A stretch of 26,605 bases of DNA from a virus, in the IMG/VR virus record IMGVR_UViG_3300031754_000231, positions 1-26,605 of that record; one strand, given 5' to 3'. This document shows, one piece after another, positions 15,336-22,927 of the stretch; within the stretch, counting starts at the first letter, position 1; every line of letters begins with the position of its first letter. A program made the translations under genes and the position numbers. Under the pieces are notes generated by a model, which worked only from the letters and a program-made list of their open reading frames with translations, was not told where the DNA came from and searched no databases.

Positions 15336-15366
15336 TTATTCGACTCCTCTCCGCCTGAAAGCGGTA

Positions 15367-15996
15367 CTACGCGATGATCTGGATGGCGGCGTTCAGGAAC
15401 ACGAACAGCACGTGTCCGCCGACCGTGCCGATGGGTTCTCTTGGATCGATGCCCACGATTTCGAGCACGGCGTTGGCGCCCACCTTGTTGGTATCCGCGA
15501 ACCAGAAAGAATTGCCCGGGTCTTTGGTCAACCCGAATATTGCGCCCACTTGGGTTTGCGCTGTGGCTACCGGCGTGTTGGTCGCGGAAGTACCGATCTT
15601 GGCGCGGAAGACGGTGGTCAAGGAAGCCACAAAGAACCTGAGGCGGCCATCGGACATCGGCACCATCGGCGGAGTAATGACCGCCGAAGGTACATTGGGG
15701 TTGGCAGCGTAGTTTCCGACGACCGACCCGATACCGAGGATGGGCGAAAACCCTACAGGAGCTCCGGAACCCGTCGCGCCGAGGTTATTGGCGACGATTT
15801 CCGCCATGATGCCGGCGATGCCGTTGGTCAGCGTGGCGCCGTCCCAGGCCTGCAACCCGCCGTCCGCGGCCTTCACCTGGACCGGGGTGCCATAGACAAA
15901 GGTTTGGCCCGCTTCTTCAATTTGCGCACGGACCATGAAAGAGTTGGCATCGCCCACATTCTGTTGCGGATCGATGGCGTCGGCGAAATTGCTCAT
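15367..15996 (-). CDS. Capsid decoration/cement-like protein (209 aa)
   Basis: ATG at 15996 after GGGAG. Immediately upstream of the coat gene, as head decoration proteins often are. It is beta-rich with few charges (FVYGTPVQVKAADGGLQAWDG, GIAGIMAEIVANN, SDGRLRFFVASL). The pattern of a modified-property beta domain (GTPVQ...AADGGLQAW followed by GIAGI) is common in phage head proteins of this position. The C-terminus (GGHVLFVFLNAAIQIIA) is hydrophobic. The role is inferred from place and composition. Confidence 0.75.
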   Translation of the reverse strand: MSNFADAIDPQQNVGDANSFMVRAQIEEAGQTFVYGTPVQVKAADGGLQAWDGATLTNGIAGIMAEIVANNLGATGSGAPVGFSPILGIGSVVGNYAANPNVPSAVITPPMVPMSDGRLRFFVASLTTVFRAKIGTSATNTPVATAQTQVGAIFGLTKDPGNSFWFADTNKVGANAVLEIVGIDPREPIGTVGGHVLFVFLNAAIQIIA

Positions 15997-15999
15997 GGT

Positions 16000-16572
16000 T
16001 TACTCCCTTTTCGCTACCGTCGAAGTGTTTTCCGGAGTAGCGCGATTCCTAAGATCGGAGACTACGGCATCATCCGTGAGCATGGTCTTGATGCCCGGGG
16101 TCAACTGTTCCGTGCGCATGACCTGGCGGTTGGCGTCGACGAAGCCATGCTCCCGCGGCGAGGTCAAACGGATGGCATCCATCATCTGGGACTTGCGGAT
16201 TTCCGCCCAGCGCTGGCGGCTCACTTTCATCAGGCGACGGTCGCCGTTGCGGATGTCGTTCTTGTCGAGGACCGTACTGGGCATCATCATTTCCACGTCG
16301 TCGGTCGTCGCGTACTGGAAGCCGATATGTCGAAGCCCGTCCACCCGTTCATGGCTGGGATTGGTTCCGTTCCTATCGAACGCCCAGAAGTATTCGAAGT
16401 CTTTGTTCTTCCTGAGTTTGATCTGGCCGGAGAGCGGCATGTGCGCGGGCTTGGCTTCGATACTGGGATTCAGAAGAATCTGAAGGTCTTCCGACCACTT
16501 CGATTCGTGGGGAGCATTCTCCGCGATGTCCTTCAGGATCCTTTTCGGGACGTTGGGATCGACGCCGCCCAT
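16000..16572 (-). CDS. Hypothetical head protein (190 aa)
   Basis: ATG at 16572, overlapping the scaffold-like gene's TGA as TGATG, with GAGGT 10 bases upstream. It is charged, with Asp, Arg, Lys and Met abundant (KIKLR-like QIKLRKNKDFEYFWAF, VEMMMPSTVLDKNDIRNG, SRQRWAEIRKSQMMDAI). No signal, membrane segment or cysteine. Coupling with the scaffold-like gene suggests an assembly or head-processing role. No protease motif was recognised. Confidence 0.75.
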   Translation of the reverse strand: MGGVDPNVPKRILKDIAENAPHESKWSEDLQILLNPSIEAKPAHMPLSGQIKLRKNKDFEYFWAFDRNGTNPSHERVDGLRHIGFQYATTDDVEMMMPSTVLDKNDIRNGDRRLMKVSRQRWAEIRKSQMMDAIRLTSPREHGFVDANRQVMRTEQLTPGIKTMLTDDAVVSDLRNRATPENTSTVAKRE

Positions 16573-17267
16573 CAGTGGGTAACCTCATTGGCCTTGGCGA
16601 ATTCGGCAGGGTCGATGTGCAGTTTCCGGAGCGTTTCGGCATCGGTTGGGGCAATCGTTTCGCCGGTGTTGCCCTTGCTCGTGCCGTCTTCGAGGTAGAA
16701 GCGGCGCTTGTCGCCCTGTCCTTGCACCTTCAGACCGGCCTTCATGGCCGCATCGCCAATCACCATTTTGACGACGTTGCTGCAGTAGGCTCCGTAGTCC
16801 GCGCCAGCCTTGCGCTGAATCGGGGTGTCATCGAAAATCTTGCGGATGTCCGGCTTGAGGAAATCAAATTCCGGGCCGAGCGCGTCGAGGGTTTCGCGTT
16901 CCGTGAGCCGCGCATTGGTCTTGGCCATTTCGACGTAGGCGGGAAGGATGTTCTGCTTCTTCCATTCCTCTTCGGCGGCGTCGTCCATGCTGGCATCGGC
17001 GAGCGAAACGCGCTTCGTCGTATCGTTCGTTCCTTCGGTTCGCGCCGGCGTGGTTTTCTTCGCGACTTCTTCGAGGTTTTTTTGCCAGGTGGCCACGGCT
17101 TCGACTTTATCGGCCAAGGGTTTCAGGCGCGCGTCGAGCGAAGCGCCGAGTTTTTCGACCAGCAAATCCGCTTCACTCTTACTCTGTTCGGTTTTCTTTT
17201 CGTCGGGAGGAGTGGTCTCGGACTTGCCCTTGGTGCCTTCATCCTTCTTGGAGTCAAACCAACCCAT
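16572..17267 (-). CDS. Scaffold-like head assembly protein
   Basis: About 231 aa from ATG at 17267 (GAGGG 8 bases upstream); a GTG two codons earlier sits too close to that site. The N-terminus is Lys/Glu/Thr-rich and disordered (KKDEGTKGKSETTPPDEKK), followed by a helical coil (EADLLVEKLGASLDARLKPLADK), a second charged helical region and a short globular C-terminus. Such charged helical proteins between portal and coat genes are usually scaffolds. It has its own candidate promoter and hairpin upstream, just past the HNH gene. Confidence 0.75.
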   Translation of the reverse strand: MGWFDSKKDEGTKGKSETTPPDEKKTEQSKSEADLLVEKLGASLDARLKPLADKVEAVATWQKNLEEVAKKTTPARTEGTNDTTKRVSLADASMDDAAEEEWKKQNILPAYVEMAKTNARLTERETLDALGPEFDFLKPDIRKIFDDTPIQRKAGADYGAYCSNVVKMVIGDAAMKAGLKVQGQGDKRRFYLEDGTSKGNTGETIAPTDAETLRKLHIDPAEFAKANEVTH

Positions 17268-17293
17268 GAGCACATCCCTCAGTTCCGATGCTG

Positions 17294-17329
17294 CTAGGAC
17301 GATACGCCAAAGTCCTAGTACCTAGTCAA
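17294..17329 (-). promoter_or_regulatory. Candidate promoter with inverted repeat before the scaffold-like gene
   Basis: On the minus strand TTGACT (17329-17324) is followed after 19 bases by TATCGT (17304-17299), a poor but possible sigma-70 pair. A perfect 7-bp inverted repeat CTAGGAC/GTCCTAG (17294-17300 and 17312-17318, 11-base loop) encloses the -10 region. It has no T-run after it, so an operator or leader hairpin is likelier than a terminator. It would separately drive the head genes after the HNH insertion. Confidence 0.35.
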
Positions 17330-17751
17330 GCACTTTTTTCGATTTGTGCTCTCAATGCTCTATTCCACCAATTTCTCTTCCACCCCTCCGGGATTACTAA
17401 GCGCAATTGTTTTGGATGGGAATACTTCCGAAGCCGCCAATCTGGGTCTTTTACGGGTTGCCCGTTTCGATGTAGCGCCTTATGTTGAAGTGGTGTTACA
17501 GCCAGAAGATGTTTTGGATTCACGCACAGGAAAGTTTCGCAAGTGTGATGGACTTGTAGGTCGTCAGATATATCTCCATGTGCAAGTTGGTAGCTGAAAC
17601 GGTGAGCTAGCATGTGCGTATGCTTTCTCAATTCCGTGTCAAAGAACCTATAATCACCATACCCTTTTGATTGAGTCCCGCCCGTCCACCACCAGCAGGT
17701 TTCAGTTTTGAGGACATAATTCCAGAAAGTAATTTTCTTGAGTAGGTGCAT
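17326..17751 (-). CDS. HNH homing-type endonuclease
   Basis: 141 aa. It contains CWWWTGG near the N-terminus, GYGDYRF, AHRFSYQLAHG, then VHHTC and CVNPKHL, the conserved HNH-3-type core: HH as the catalytic pair and Asn-Pro-x-His-Leu as the metal-binding arm. The ATG at 17751 directly follows the upstream TAA with only a weak GGAAAG site. Over 17341-17580 I counted 112 G or C in 240 bases (about 47%), clearly lower than neighbouring genes (60-70% in lines counted on each side), which suggests separate acquisition. Free-standing HNH genes of this kind nick DNA to spread themselves. It sits between portal and scaffold genes without splitting either. Confidence 0.88.
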   Translation of the reverse strand: MHLLKKITFWNYVLKTETCWWWTGGTQSKGYGDYRFFDTELRKHTHMLAHRFSYQLAHGDISDDLQVHHTCETFLCVNPKHLLAVTPLQHKALHRNGQPVKDPDWRLRKYSHPKQLRLVIPEGWKRNWWNRALRAQIEKSA

Positions 17752-18036
17752 TTACTGTATTTCTTTCCACGCTTTCAAATCTTCCTCGAAGCCGATATTC
17801 ATGCGAATGGCAGCTAATTGGCCGCGCAGAAAGTTTACTTGTTCCATGGTCTTGGCGCTGTGTTCGAGGCGGTAACTGAGGTCAGCGAGTTGGTCCGCCC
17901 ACTCCGCCTGGAGGAGTTTGTACCCCGGCTGGTCCACCAGAAGTTGCGCCGCCTCGAGTTGCTCCGGCGCTAAGAGCCTGGGCCAAAGCTGCGAGACGCG
18001 GGTCGGCTGCTCCGTTCGCTCCTTGCGTTTTGCCAC
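17752..18036 (-). CDS. Hypothetical helical protein overlapping the portal gene end
   Basis: 94 aa from GTG at 18036, behind AGAGG. The frame begins inside the portal gene's 3' end and overlaps it by 155 bases in another frame. It reads as a normal helical protein after the portal stop (ADLSYRLEHSAKTMEQVNFL, GFEEDLKAWKEIQ). A start later in the overlap (GTG in LLVDQ) is also possible. It is probably a small portal-associated factor, coupled to the portal by the overlap. The exact start is uncertain; the downstream half is well supported. Confidence 0.65.
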   Translation of the reverse strand: MAKRKERTEQPTRVSQLWPRLLAPEQLEAAQLLVDQPGYKLLQAEWADQLADLSYRLEHSAKTMEQVNFLRGQLAAIRMNIGFEEDLKAWKEIQ

Positions 18037-19936
18037 TTGGTTCAGCCTCTCCGAGATTCGGCTCTGGAGCATACGCCTCGGGCTGGTCGAATTCAAACTC
18101 TCGCAGCACTTGCCAGAAGAAATTATTCTGGCCTCGGGCGACGGCCATGAAGTACGCCTTGTGCTGGTCGGGGATCGCGGCATTCGAAATAGCCTGCAAA
18201 AGATTGGCCATGCCCATGTGGTGCTGGCGCAGAGTCATATTCAGCAAAAGAAGATTCTGCTTTCTTACTTCACGGTTCGCGGAAGCGGAACTTGCTCGTA
18301 TGGGGATTCTGATTTTGCGTTCCAGGAAATCGGAGAGCGCTTCAGCAAGAAGCTGGTCATCGACGCCGAAGAGGTTGCCTTTTCCGCCCGTGCCCATAGC
18401 TCCGTACATGTCGGTCGTAAGTGAAATCAGGCGTACATGCGAATGGCGGAAGTCGGACGTTCTATGTCCCACTCTTGAATTCGCATCCTGCATGACCGCC
18501 AAGGTGCCCATGGAGCCGAAGCGGCCTTTCTTGTCGGCGCTTCCTGCTCCCATGCCGGCGACGGCCGGACCTACTCCAGCCCTATCCTGCGCCTGGCGCT
18601 GGATCATGGTTTCGTTCTCGATCGAGACCGAGGACATATTCGGTTCGCCCACGCTGATGTGTTCGAAATCATCCTTGCGGAACGGAGCGCCGGCGCCGGG
18701 ATACATCTGGAAATTCCTGTCGATGTTCTTGTTGCCGGGGTCGATGCGGTTGATGCCGAGAATGCCGAAGGCCGTAGCGTCGTGGCGCTGGTTCTTGGTG
18801 GTGCTCAATTCTTCCTGGTAGTGATCGAGCATCCAGGCATAGCCTTTGCCGAGCTGGCCTTTTCTATCGTTAGAGAGTTTCGTCTTCACGATCGGAAGTT
18901 GGTTGTGCGGGATGAAGTTGAAGACCATGCGGAGCACGGTTTTCGTTTCGAAGTGGTACCACATAATAAGGCGGTACTTCACATCGTTGTGGAACCACGC
19001 GAAGTAGCACTCGTGGATGTCCCATTCGGCCATCGAGGAATCGTCCGAAGCGTCGAGGCCTTCCTTTTGCTGCGCTCTCCTCTTCGTTTCCGTGGGGCCG
19101 AAGCGGTCGGGGTGCGTGATGATCTTGTCGACGGCTTCTTTGGGATACATCTTGTCGGCCAAGCGTTCGGCAAGGTCGCGGCGGTCGAGCGTCAAAACGT
19201 GGTAGACCACGGCGGATTCGTCGAGGGTGTCCTTCTTGATGTCGAAGCCCACGTCCTCGTGCTCGAGGTTCACGACTTTCGGCCCTTTGTAGAGGACCGA
19301 TTCGCTCATCTCGGTTTTTTTGGTTTGCTCGTCGTAGCCGACGTATTCGGCTTCGATTCTTACTTCCGGACGGGCTTTAACGAAGGAGGTTCCGAGGCGC
19401 GCGCCATCGGCGAACCAGATGTTTTCGATGGAATAGAGGTTCAGTTCCGTGGGTTCATAGGCTGCGCAGTCCATAAACACTTCAAGCGCGCGGGCCTTTT
19501 CGATGTTGCGCTGCGCATCTTGCTGCTTCGCGGCCCGCGCAAGCCAGCGGTAGATGGCGATCGGGGAGGTCAAATAGATCAGCCCCATGACCCGGGCGGC
19601 GATGTCGTCGATGGTCTGCCCGACGAGTTGCACCACCAAGTTCGCGCAATTCGGAAAGGGAAAGGACTTCTCTTTTTCCTTAGGCTGGCCGTCGGCAATC
19701 TGTCTTAGCCGGGGAATCTCGTGCTTGTTCAGGCGTTCGAGTTGTTTCTGGTACACGCGAATCTTTTCATGCACCCACTTCCGGATGGCTTCGTCGACTT
19801 CCTTGCTGAACTGGGTGTCGTGCAGTTCAAAGGACCGCGAGCGGCGAAAACTGATTTTGGTGGGCGTGATGTCCTTGTCGGGGAGCGCGGGGGCTTGCTG
19901 CGGAATGGTCTCGGGAATCGGCGGAGCGGTGGCCAC
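17882..19936 (-). CDS. Portal protein (head-tail connector)
   Basis: 684 aa from a GTG at 19936, just after the terminase. Basic helical N-terminus (HEKIRVYQKQLERLNKHE), then FPFPNCANLVVQLVGQTIDD, which matches the common portal pattern of a Phe-Pro-Asn motif followed by a membrane-facing helix. A long central region contains WFADGARLGTSFVKARP and YAWMLDHYQEELSTT (portal stem-like), and a Gly/Pro/Thr-rich C-terminus likely disordered in the virion. Gene order, size and motifs support it. It forms the dodecameric ring through which DNA is packaged. Confidence 0.85.
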   Translation of the reverse strand: MATAPPIPETIPQQAPALPDKDITPTKISFRRSRSFELHDTQFSKEVDEAIRKWVHEKIRVYQKQLERLNKHEIPRLRQIADGQPKEKEKSFPFPNCANLVVQLVGQTIDDIAARVMGLIYLTSPIAIYRWLARAAKQQDAQRNIEKARALEVFMDCAAYEPTELNLYSIENIWFADGARLGTSFVKARPEVRIEAEYVGYDEQTKKTEMSESVLYKGPKVVNLEHEDVGFDIKKDTLDESAVVYHVLTLDRRDLAERLADKMYPKEAVDKIITHPDRFGPTETKRRAQQKEGLDASDDSSMAEWDIHECYFAWFHNDVKYRLIMWYHFETKTVLRMVFNFIPHNQLPIVKTKLSNDRKGQLGKGYAWMLDHYQEELSTTKNQRHDATAFGILGINRIDPGNKNIDRNFQMYPGAGAPFRKDDFEHISVGEPNMSSVSIENETMIQRQAQDRAGVGPAVAGMGAGSADKKGRFGSMGTLAVMQDANSRVGHRTSDFRHSHVRLISLTTDMYGAMGTGGKGNLFGVDDQLLAEALSDFLERKIRIPIRASSASANREVRKQNLLLLNMTLRQHHMGMANLLQAISNAAIPDQHKAYFMAVARGQNNFFWQVLREFEFDQPEAYAPEPNLGEAEPSGKTQGANGAADPRLAALAQALSAGATRGGATSGGPAGVQTPPGGVGGPTR

Positions 19937-19953
19937 GACAGGAAGCCTAGCAC

Positions 19954-21633
19954 CTACCAGCCAGTGACGCTAGCATGTCTTGCGGCAAATGTATTTTTCT
20001 GGTTCACGAGGTACTTGATGACGTCGTTGTTAGAAGTGGCGTCGAGCGTTTGGGGGACGTAGCCCATGCAGTCGAGCACGTCCACGGTGGGCGAGGCGGG
20101 ATACGCCAGATATTCGGAGATGAATTCGGTCTGGCTGCGGTGGCAGAACACGTTGCCGTTTCTAAATAACGGTTCGAGGGCTTCGATGCGGTTTTTCTTG
20201 GCGTTCGCGGAATTGTCGTAGGGGAGTTCGATGATGTGCACCGGCCACTTCACGCGGTTGTTCTTGTCTTCGAGGTAGAACTTCATCAAGTTTTGCGCCG
20301 CCACGGTTTCGAGGTACGCCGAGCGCAGTTCCCACTTTTCGGCGAGAGAGTAGAGTTTATCCACCAGGTCCGAATATCCGGTGGGCTTGGCCCACACTTC
20401 GCAGATGTAGACCCTTTGGCTTTCCGCATGGTAGCCCACGATCAGGATGACGTGGTTGGCGCGTTTCTTTTTCTTGGCGTGCGCGAGGTCCACGATCATG
20501 CGCTTGCTGAGAGCTCCGGCTTCGATGTTCTCGATGGTTTCGCCGTCCCGGACTTCGTGGTGGATTTCAAGGAAGTTGCGGAGGTCTTCTAGCGGAAGGT
20601 CGGGGCGGCTGGCCTGGTAGCGGAAGTAGCGCAACCATTCGGGTTTGAAGATTTGCTCCTCGGGAAGCATCGAGACGTTGAGCATCTGGTGGGCGTAGTT
20701 GTAGGGTCCCAGGCGGTTGCGGTAGCGCTCCAGCTTCTTCATGGTCCATTCTTCGGGGAAGATGGGGGTATTCGGGGGATGCAAGCGGCAGCAGCCGCCT
20801 TCGGCGGAATGCGTCTCCCACTTGAATTCTGGCTCGTGAATGCGGATCCAACTGTTCAGGTCATCGTGGCTCCAGCGGTTCCCGACGATCAGTTCCTCGT
20901 CGATCTTGTCGGCCATCTGGATGACGTTGCCTTCTTCGTCTTCGATGGGTTCCTGGTCGTAGACGCCGGTAATGAGGCGGTGGTAGTCGATGGTGTCTTC
21001 CATCACGATTTCGCTTTTGAGGGCGTCCCTACCCACCATGTCGTCTTCGATGATGAGGTCGAAGTGCTGCGACTGAATGGCCTGGCCCACGCCGCGGTAG
21101 GTGAAGGTCGCTTCGGCGCGGTCCATGGTGCGTTTCTGATACTTGGCCTTTTCGTTCCAGGTGGCGTCCGGAGGAGGAAGTATATCGCTGAAGGCTAGGC
21201 GGAACCTCGTGTTGTTCAGGAAATGGTTGTCCACGTTCTTGGCCATGATGGCGGCGTTGTCGCCGACTTCGGTGGCGATCAGAATCCGGATGTTCTGGTT
21301 GTGAATTCGCTTCATCCAGGCGATATAGGCATCGTCCATGCCGGCGGCGCGCATCAGCAGTTCGTCGTGGACGGTGAAGGGTAGCGCGCGCCACATGGCG
21401 TAGGCTTCGGTCACGCAGGTGGACTTGAAATGTCTACGCGGGATTTCGAGGCCCAGTTGTACGTTGTCGCGCTCGAGCGACCGCGTGATGCACTGGTAGT
21501 GGAGTTTCCTAACGCGCTTGCGTTTGAGGGTGAACTGGGTAAAGAAGAAGTGCGAAGCGAGGGAATTCAAACGGACAGCAGTCTTAAAGTGGTTTTCGTT
21601 GTCGGTTGGTACTGGAAGCATTTGCCAGCGCAT
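19954..21633 (-). CDS. terL: Terminase large subunit
   Basis: About 559 aa from the ATG at 21633, overlapping the upstream TAA (TAATG); a GTG 12 codons earlier is the alternative. The ATPase part shows a variant Walker A PRRHFKST (residues 65-72) and Walker B LIIEDD (193-198). The middle has PEEWTMKKLERYRNRLGP, a conserved terminase block. The nuclease part shows MIVDLAHAK (Asp382), YLETVAAQ (Glu442) and a late VDVLD. It pumps and cuts phage DNA at the portal. A separate small terminase was not recognised. It ends in TAG. Confidence 0.93.
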   Translation of the reverse strand: MRWQMLPVPTDNENHFKTAVRLNSLASHFFFTQFTLKRKRVRKLHYQCITRSLERDNVQLGLEIPRRHFKSTCVTEAYAMWRALPFTVHDELLMRAAGMDDAYIAWMKRIHNQNIRILIATEVGDNAAIMAKNVDNHFLNNTRFRLAFSDILPPPDATWNEKAKYQKRTMDRAEATFTYRGVGQAIQSQHFDLIIEDDMVGRDALKSEIVMEDTIDYHRLITGVYDQEPIEDEEGNVIQMADKIDEELIVGNRWSHDDLNSWIRIHEPEFKWETHSAEGGCCRLHPPNTPIFPEEWTMKKLERYRNRLGPYNYAHQMLNVSMLPEEQIFKPEWLRYFRYQASRPDLPLEDLRNFLEIHHEVRDGETIENIEAGALSKRMIVDLAHAKKKKRANHVILIVGYHAESQRVYICEVWAKPTGYSDLVDKLYSLAEKWELRSAYLETVAAQNLMKFYLEDKNNRVKWPVHIIELPYDNSANAKKNRIEALEPLFRNGNVFCHRSQTEFISEYLAYPASPTVDVLDCMGYVPQTLDATSNNDVIKYLVNQKNTFAARHASVTGW

Positions 21634-21794
21634 TATGTTTTTTTCTTGGCACGCCACTCTCTCATCCACTGTGTCGCGTGCAATCGGTTCTCTCTATTCC
21701 ATCTCTTCTTTTTGTTTGTCCGACATATTCTACACGCTCTTGAGCCGTCTACTTCGATACGCTTCCGAAAGCGCTCTGGTAGTCGTTCGATCAT
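21633..21794 (-). CDS. Small basic CxxC protein (53 aa)
   Basis: The ATG at 21794 overlaps the upstream TGA as ATGA, and its own TAA overlaps the terminase ATG. The protein is Arg/Lys-rich with one CxxC (RACRICRTNKKKRWN) and Trp in WMREWRAKK, a style seen in small HNH- or DNA-binding phage proteins. No full HNH motif is present. Its place before the terminase could suggest a small packaging factor, but this is only position. Confidence 0.65.
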   Translation of the reverse strand: MIERLPERFRKRIEVDGSRACRICRTNKKKRWNRENRLHATQWMREWRAKKKT

Positions 21795-21988
21795 GCCGTC
21801 GAGTCTGACACCTTCGCGTCTCGATTGGCAATCCAACTCTTGTACCACTCGGGGATGCGCCGCTTGTAGTAGTTGGCTTGTTCCTCGGCGTACTGCTCGA
21901 CGGAGATGCCGCGCTGTTTGAGGTACTGCTCAAGCGTCGGGTAGTGAATCGAAACGATAATGATCTCTTCGGCGTCCCGCAGGGCCAT
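21791..21988 (-). CDS. Hypothetical small protein (65 aa)
   Basis: ATG at 21988, without a convincing Shine-Dalgarno; the stop overlaps the next gene as ATGA. The protein is helical and Tyr/Glu-rich (YPTLEQYLKQRGISVEQYAEE, YYKRRIPEWYKSW) with an Ile-rich strand (EEIIIVSI) at the start. No cysteines, no membrane segment. It lies between the GroES-like gene and the basic gene before terminase. Confidence 0.65.
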   Translation of the reverse strand: MALRDAEEIIIVSIHYPTLEQYLKQRGISVEQYAEEQANYYKRRIPEWYKSWIANRDAKVSDSTA

Positions 21989-21994
21989 GAGAGT

Positions 21995-22516
21995 TCACGC
22001 GGTCGTGTGCGCAGCGACTTTCTTTTTTAGGCGGCGGAGTTCGAGATGCCCGCGCACCCTGCAAATCGCTTCGCTCTCGTGCATGATGACGACGAGATAT
22101 TCTTTTTCCTCGCCTTGCGGAGTTTCTCCGCCGAGTTTCAACTGGTGACCGGCGTAGGACGGAAACATGATGGATACGCCGTTCTCGTGGCGTTTGACAT
22201 CCGGGCCGCAGGAAACGATGGTTCCGGTCGTGGGTTCGTTCTGGCGGTCTTCCGGAATGACGATCCCACCTTCGATCACCGTTTTTCCCTTGCACTCGGG
22301 GCAGAGAAGAGTTCCCCCTCCACGGCACAGCAAGCAGAGCGCATCGACGTTCACAATGCTCCTTCCAGATCCGAAGCAGTTCTCGCACTTGATTTCGCCC
22401 TTGCCGAGACAGAACGTGCATTCGTAGCCGGAGCGAAATTCGTCGCGGAGCAGAATAATGTAATCGCCAGAGGCTTCGAGTTCCAGCGGGCCGATGCGCA
22501 ATACGTTGTCAGTCAT
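21995..22516 (-). CDS. GroES-like co-chaperonin with inserted DnaJ-type zinc finger
   Basis: 173 aa from the ATG at 22516 (overlaps the previous stop by 8 bases; an upstream ATG at 22567 is possible but would overlap 59 bases). N-terminal ASGDYIILLRDE matches the first strand of GroES. Then four CxxC units with CTFCLGKG, CENCFGSG, CLLCRGGG, CPECKGKT (Cys 33, 36, 44, 47, 61, 64, 72, 75), the DnaJ zinc-finger pattern. EGGIVIPE follows, equivalent to the mobile-loop GGIVL of GroES, then TTGTIVSCGPD, FPSYAGHQLKLGG and EYLVVIMHESEAICRVRG, the GroES core. GroES caps the GroEL chamber; DnaJ fingers hold unfolded protein. A GroEL gene is not seen in the window. The tail is basic (LELRRLKKKV). Confidence 0.85.
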   Translation of the reverse strand: MTDNVLRIGPLELEASGDYIILLRDEFRSGYECTFCLGKGEIKCENCFGSGRSIVNVDALCLLCRGGGTLLCPECKGKTVIEGGIVIPEDRQNEPTTGTIVSCGPDVKRHENGVSIMFPSYAGHQLKLGGETPQGEEKEYLVVIMHESEAICRVRGHLELRRLKKKVAAHTTA

Positions 22517-22727
22517 TTCCGGTATTCGCTCCTGTTCCTGGATAGGGTGCGTGGATTTCCATGACATTGACCGCTCCCCATTCGTCTTTCATGATTCGAT
22601 AAAGCGCCAAAGGATTCGGCATAGTGAAGCAGCGGAAAAAGTCGCCAGAGTATTTTACTCCTTCGACGGTGAGCCAATCCTTTTCAGCGTCATAGGAAAA
22701 ACTCAAGGGCAGGGAACCGAGACTCAT
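22509..22727 (-). CDS. Hypothetical small protein (72 aa)
   Basis: ATG at 22727 with GAGGAG 7 bases upstream, overlapping the preceding RHH gene's stop as ATGA. The N-terminus is beta-like with aromatic residues (LPLSFSYDAEKDWLTVEG, YSGDFFRCFTMP), followed by a helix and a Gly/Asn/Pro tail. The GroES-like gene starts 8 bases before its stop. No family recognised. Confidence 0.72.
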   Translation of the reverse strand: MSLGSLPLSFSYDAEKDWLTVEGVKYSGDFFRCFTMPNPLALYRIMKDEWGAVNVMEIHAPYPGTGANTGND

Positions 22728-22927
22728 CGCAAACTCCTCAGCAGGTCTTCTCCGCTGGGGGTCTTGTCCAGTTCCGGCGGAGGAGTTTGTTTGTTGCCTT
22801 CGAAATAAAGCAGCAGCGCGGTGCGGATGATGCTGGAATGCGTGCAGTGCCGTTTCTTGGCGGCAGCCTGCAGCATCTCGAACTCGTATTGCGGGACGCG
22901 GATGTGGATGACGCGGGCGTTTTTCAC
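22724..22927 (-). CDS. Ribbon-helix-helix (CopG/Arc-like) DNA-binding protein
   Basis: 67 aa from GTG at 22927, overlapping the upstream TGA as GTGA; the open frame extends further upstream but reads out of frame there. VIHIRVPQYEFEMLQAAAKKR followed by HSSIIRTALLLYF gives the beta strand, helix, Ser-capped second helix of the RHH fold. The C-terminus is Pro/Glu-rich. Such proteins bind DNA as dimers and often repress their own operon. Regulatory role inferred from the fold. Confidence 0.72.
   Translation of the reverse strand: MKNARVIHIRVPQYEFEMLQAAAKKRHCTHSSIIRTALLLYFEGNKQTPPPELDKTPSGEDLLRSLR

Noticed and set aside
15238-16698. Long open frame on the plus strand (486 codons)
   Set aside because: It lies opposite well-supported head genes with ribosome sites and coupled starts; its translation is His/Arg/Gly-rich without domains. 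It is an antisense shadow from GC-rich codon use.
18659-19708. Plus-strand open frame of about 349 codons
   Set aside because: Opposite the portal gene; no start signal and atypical composition.
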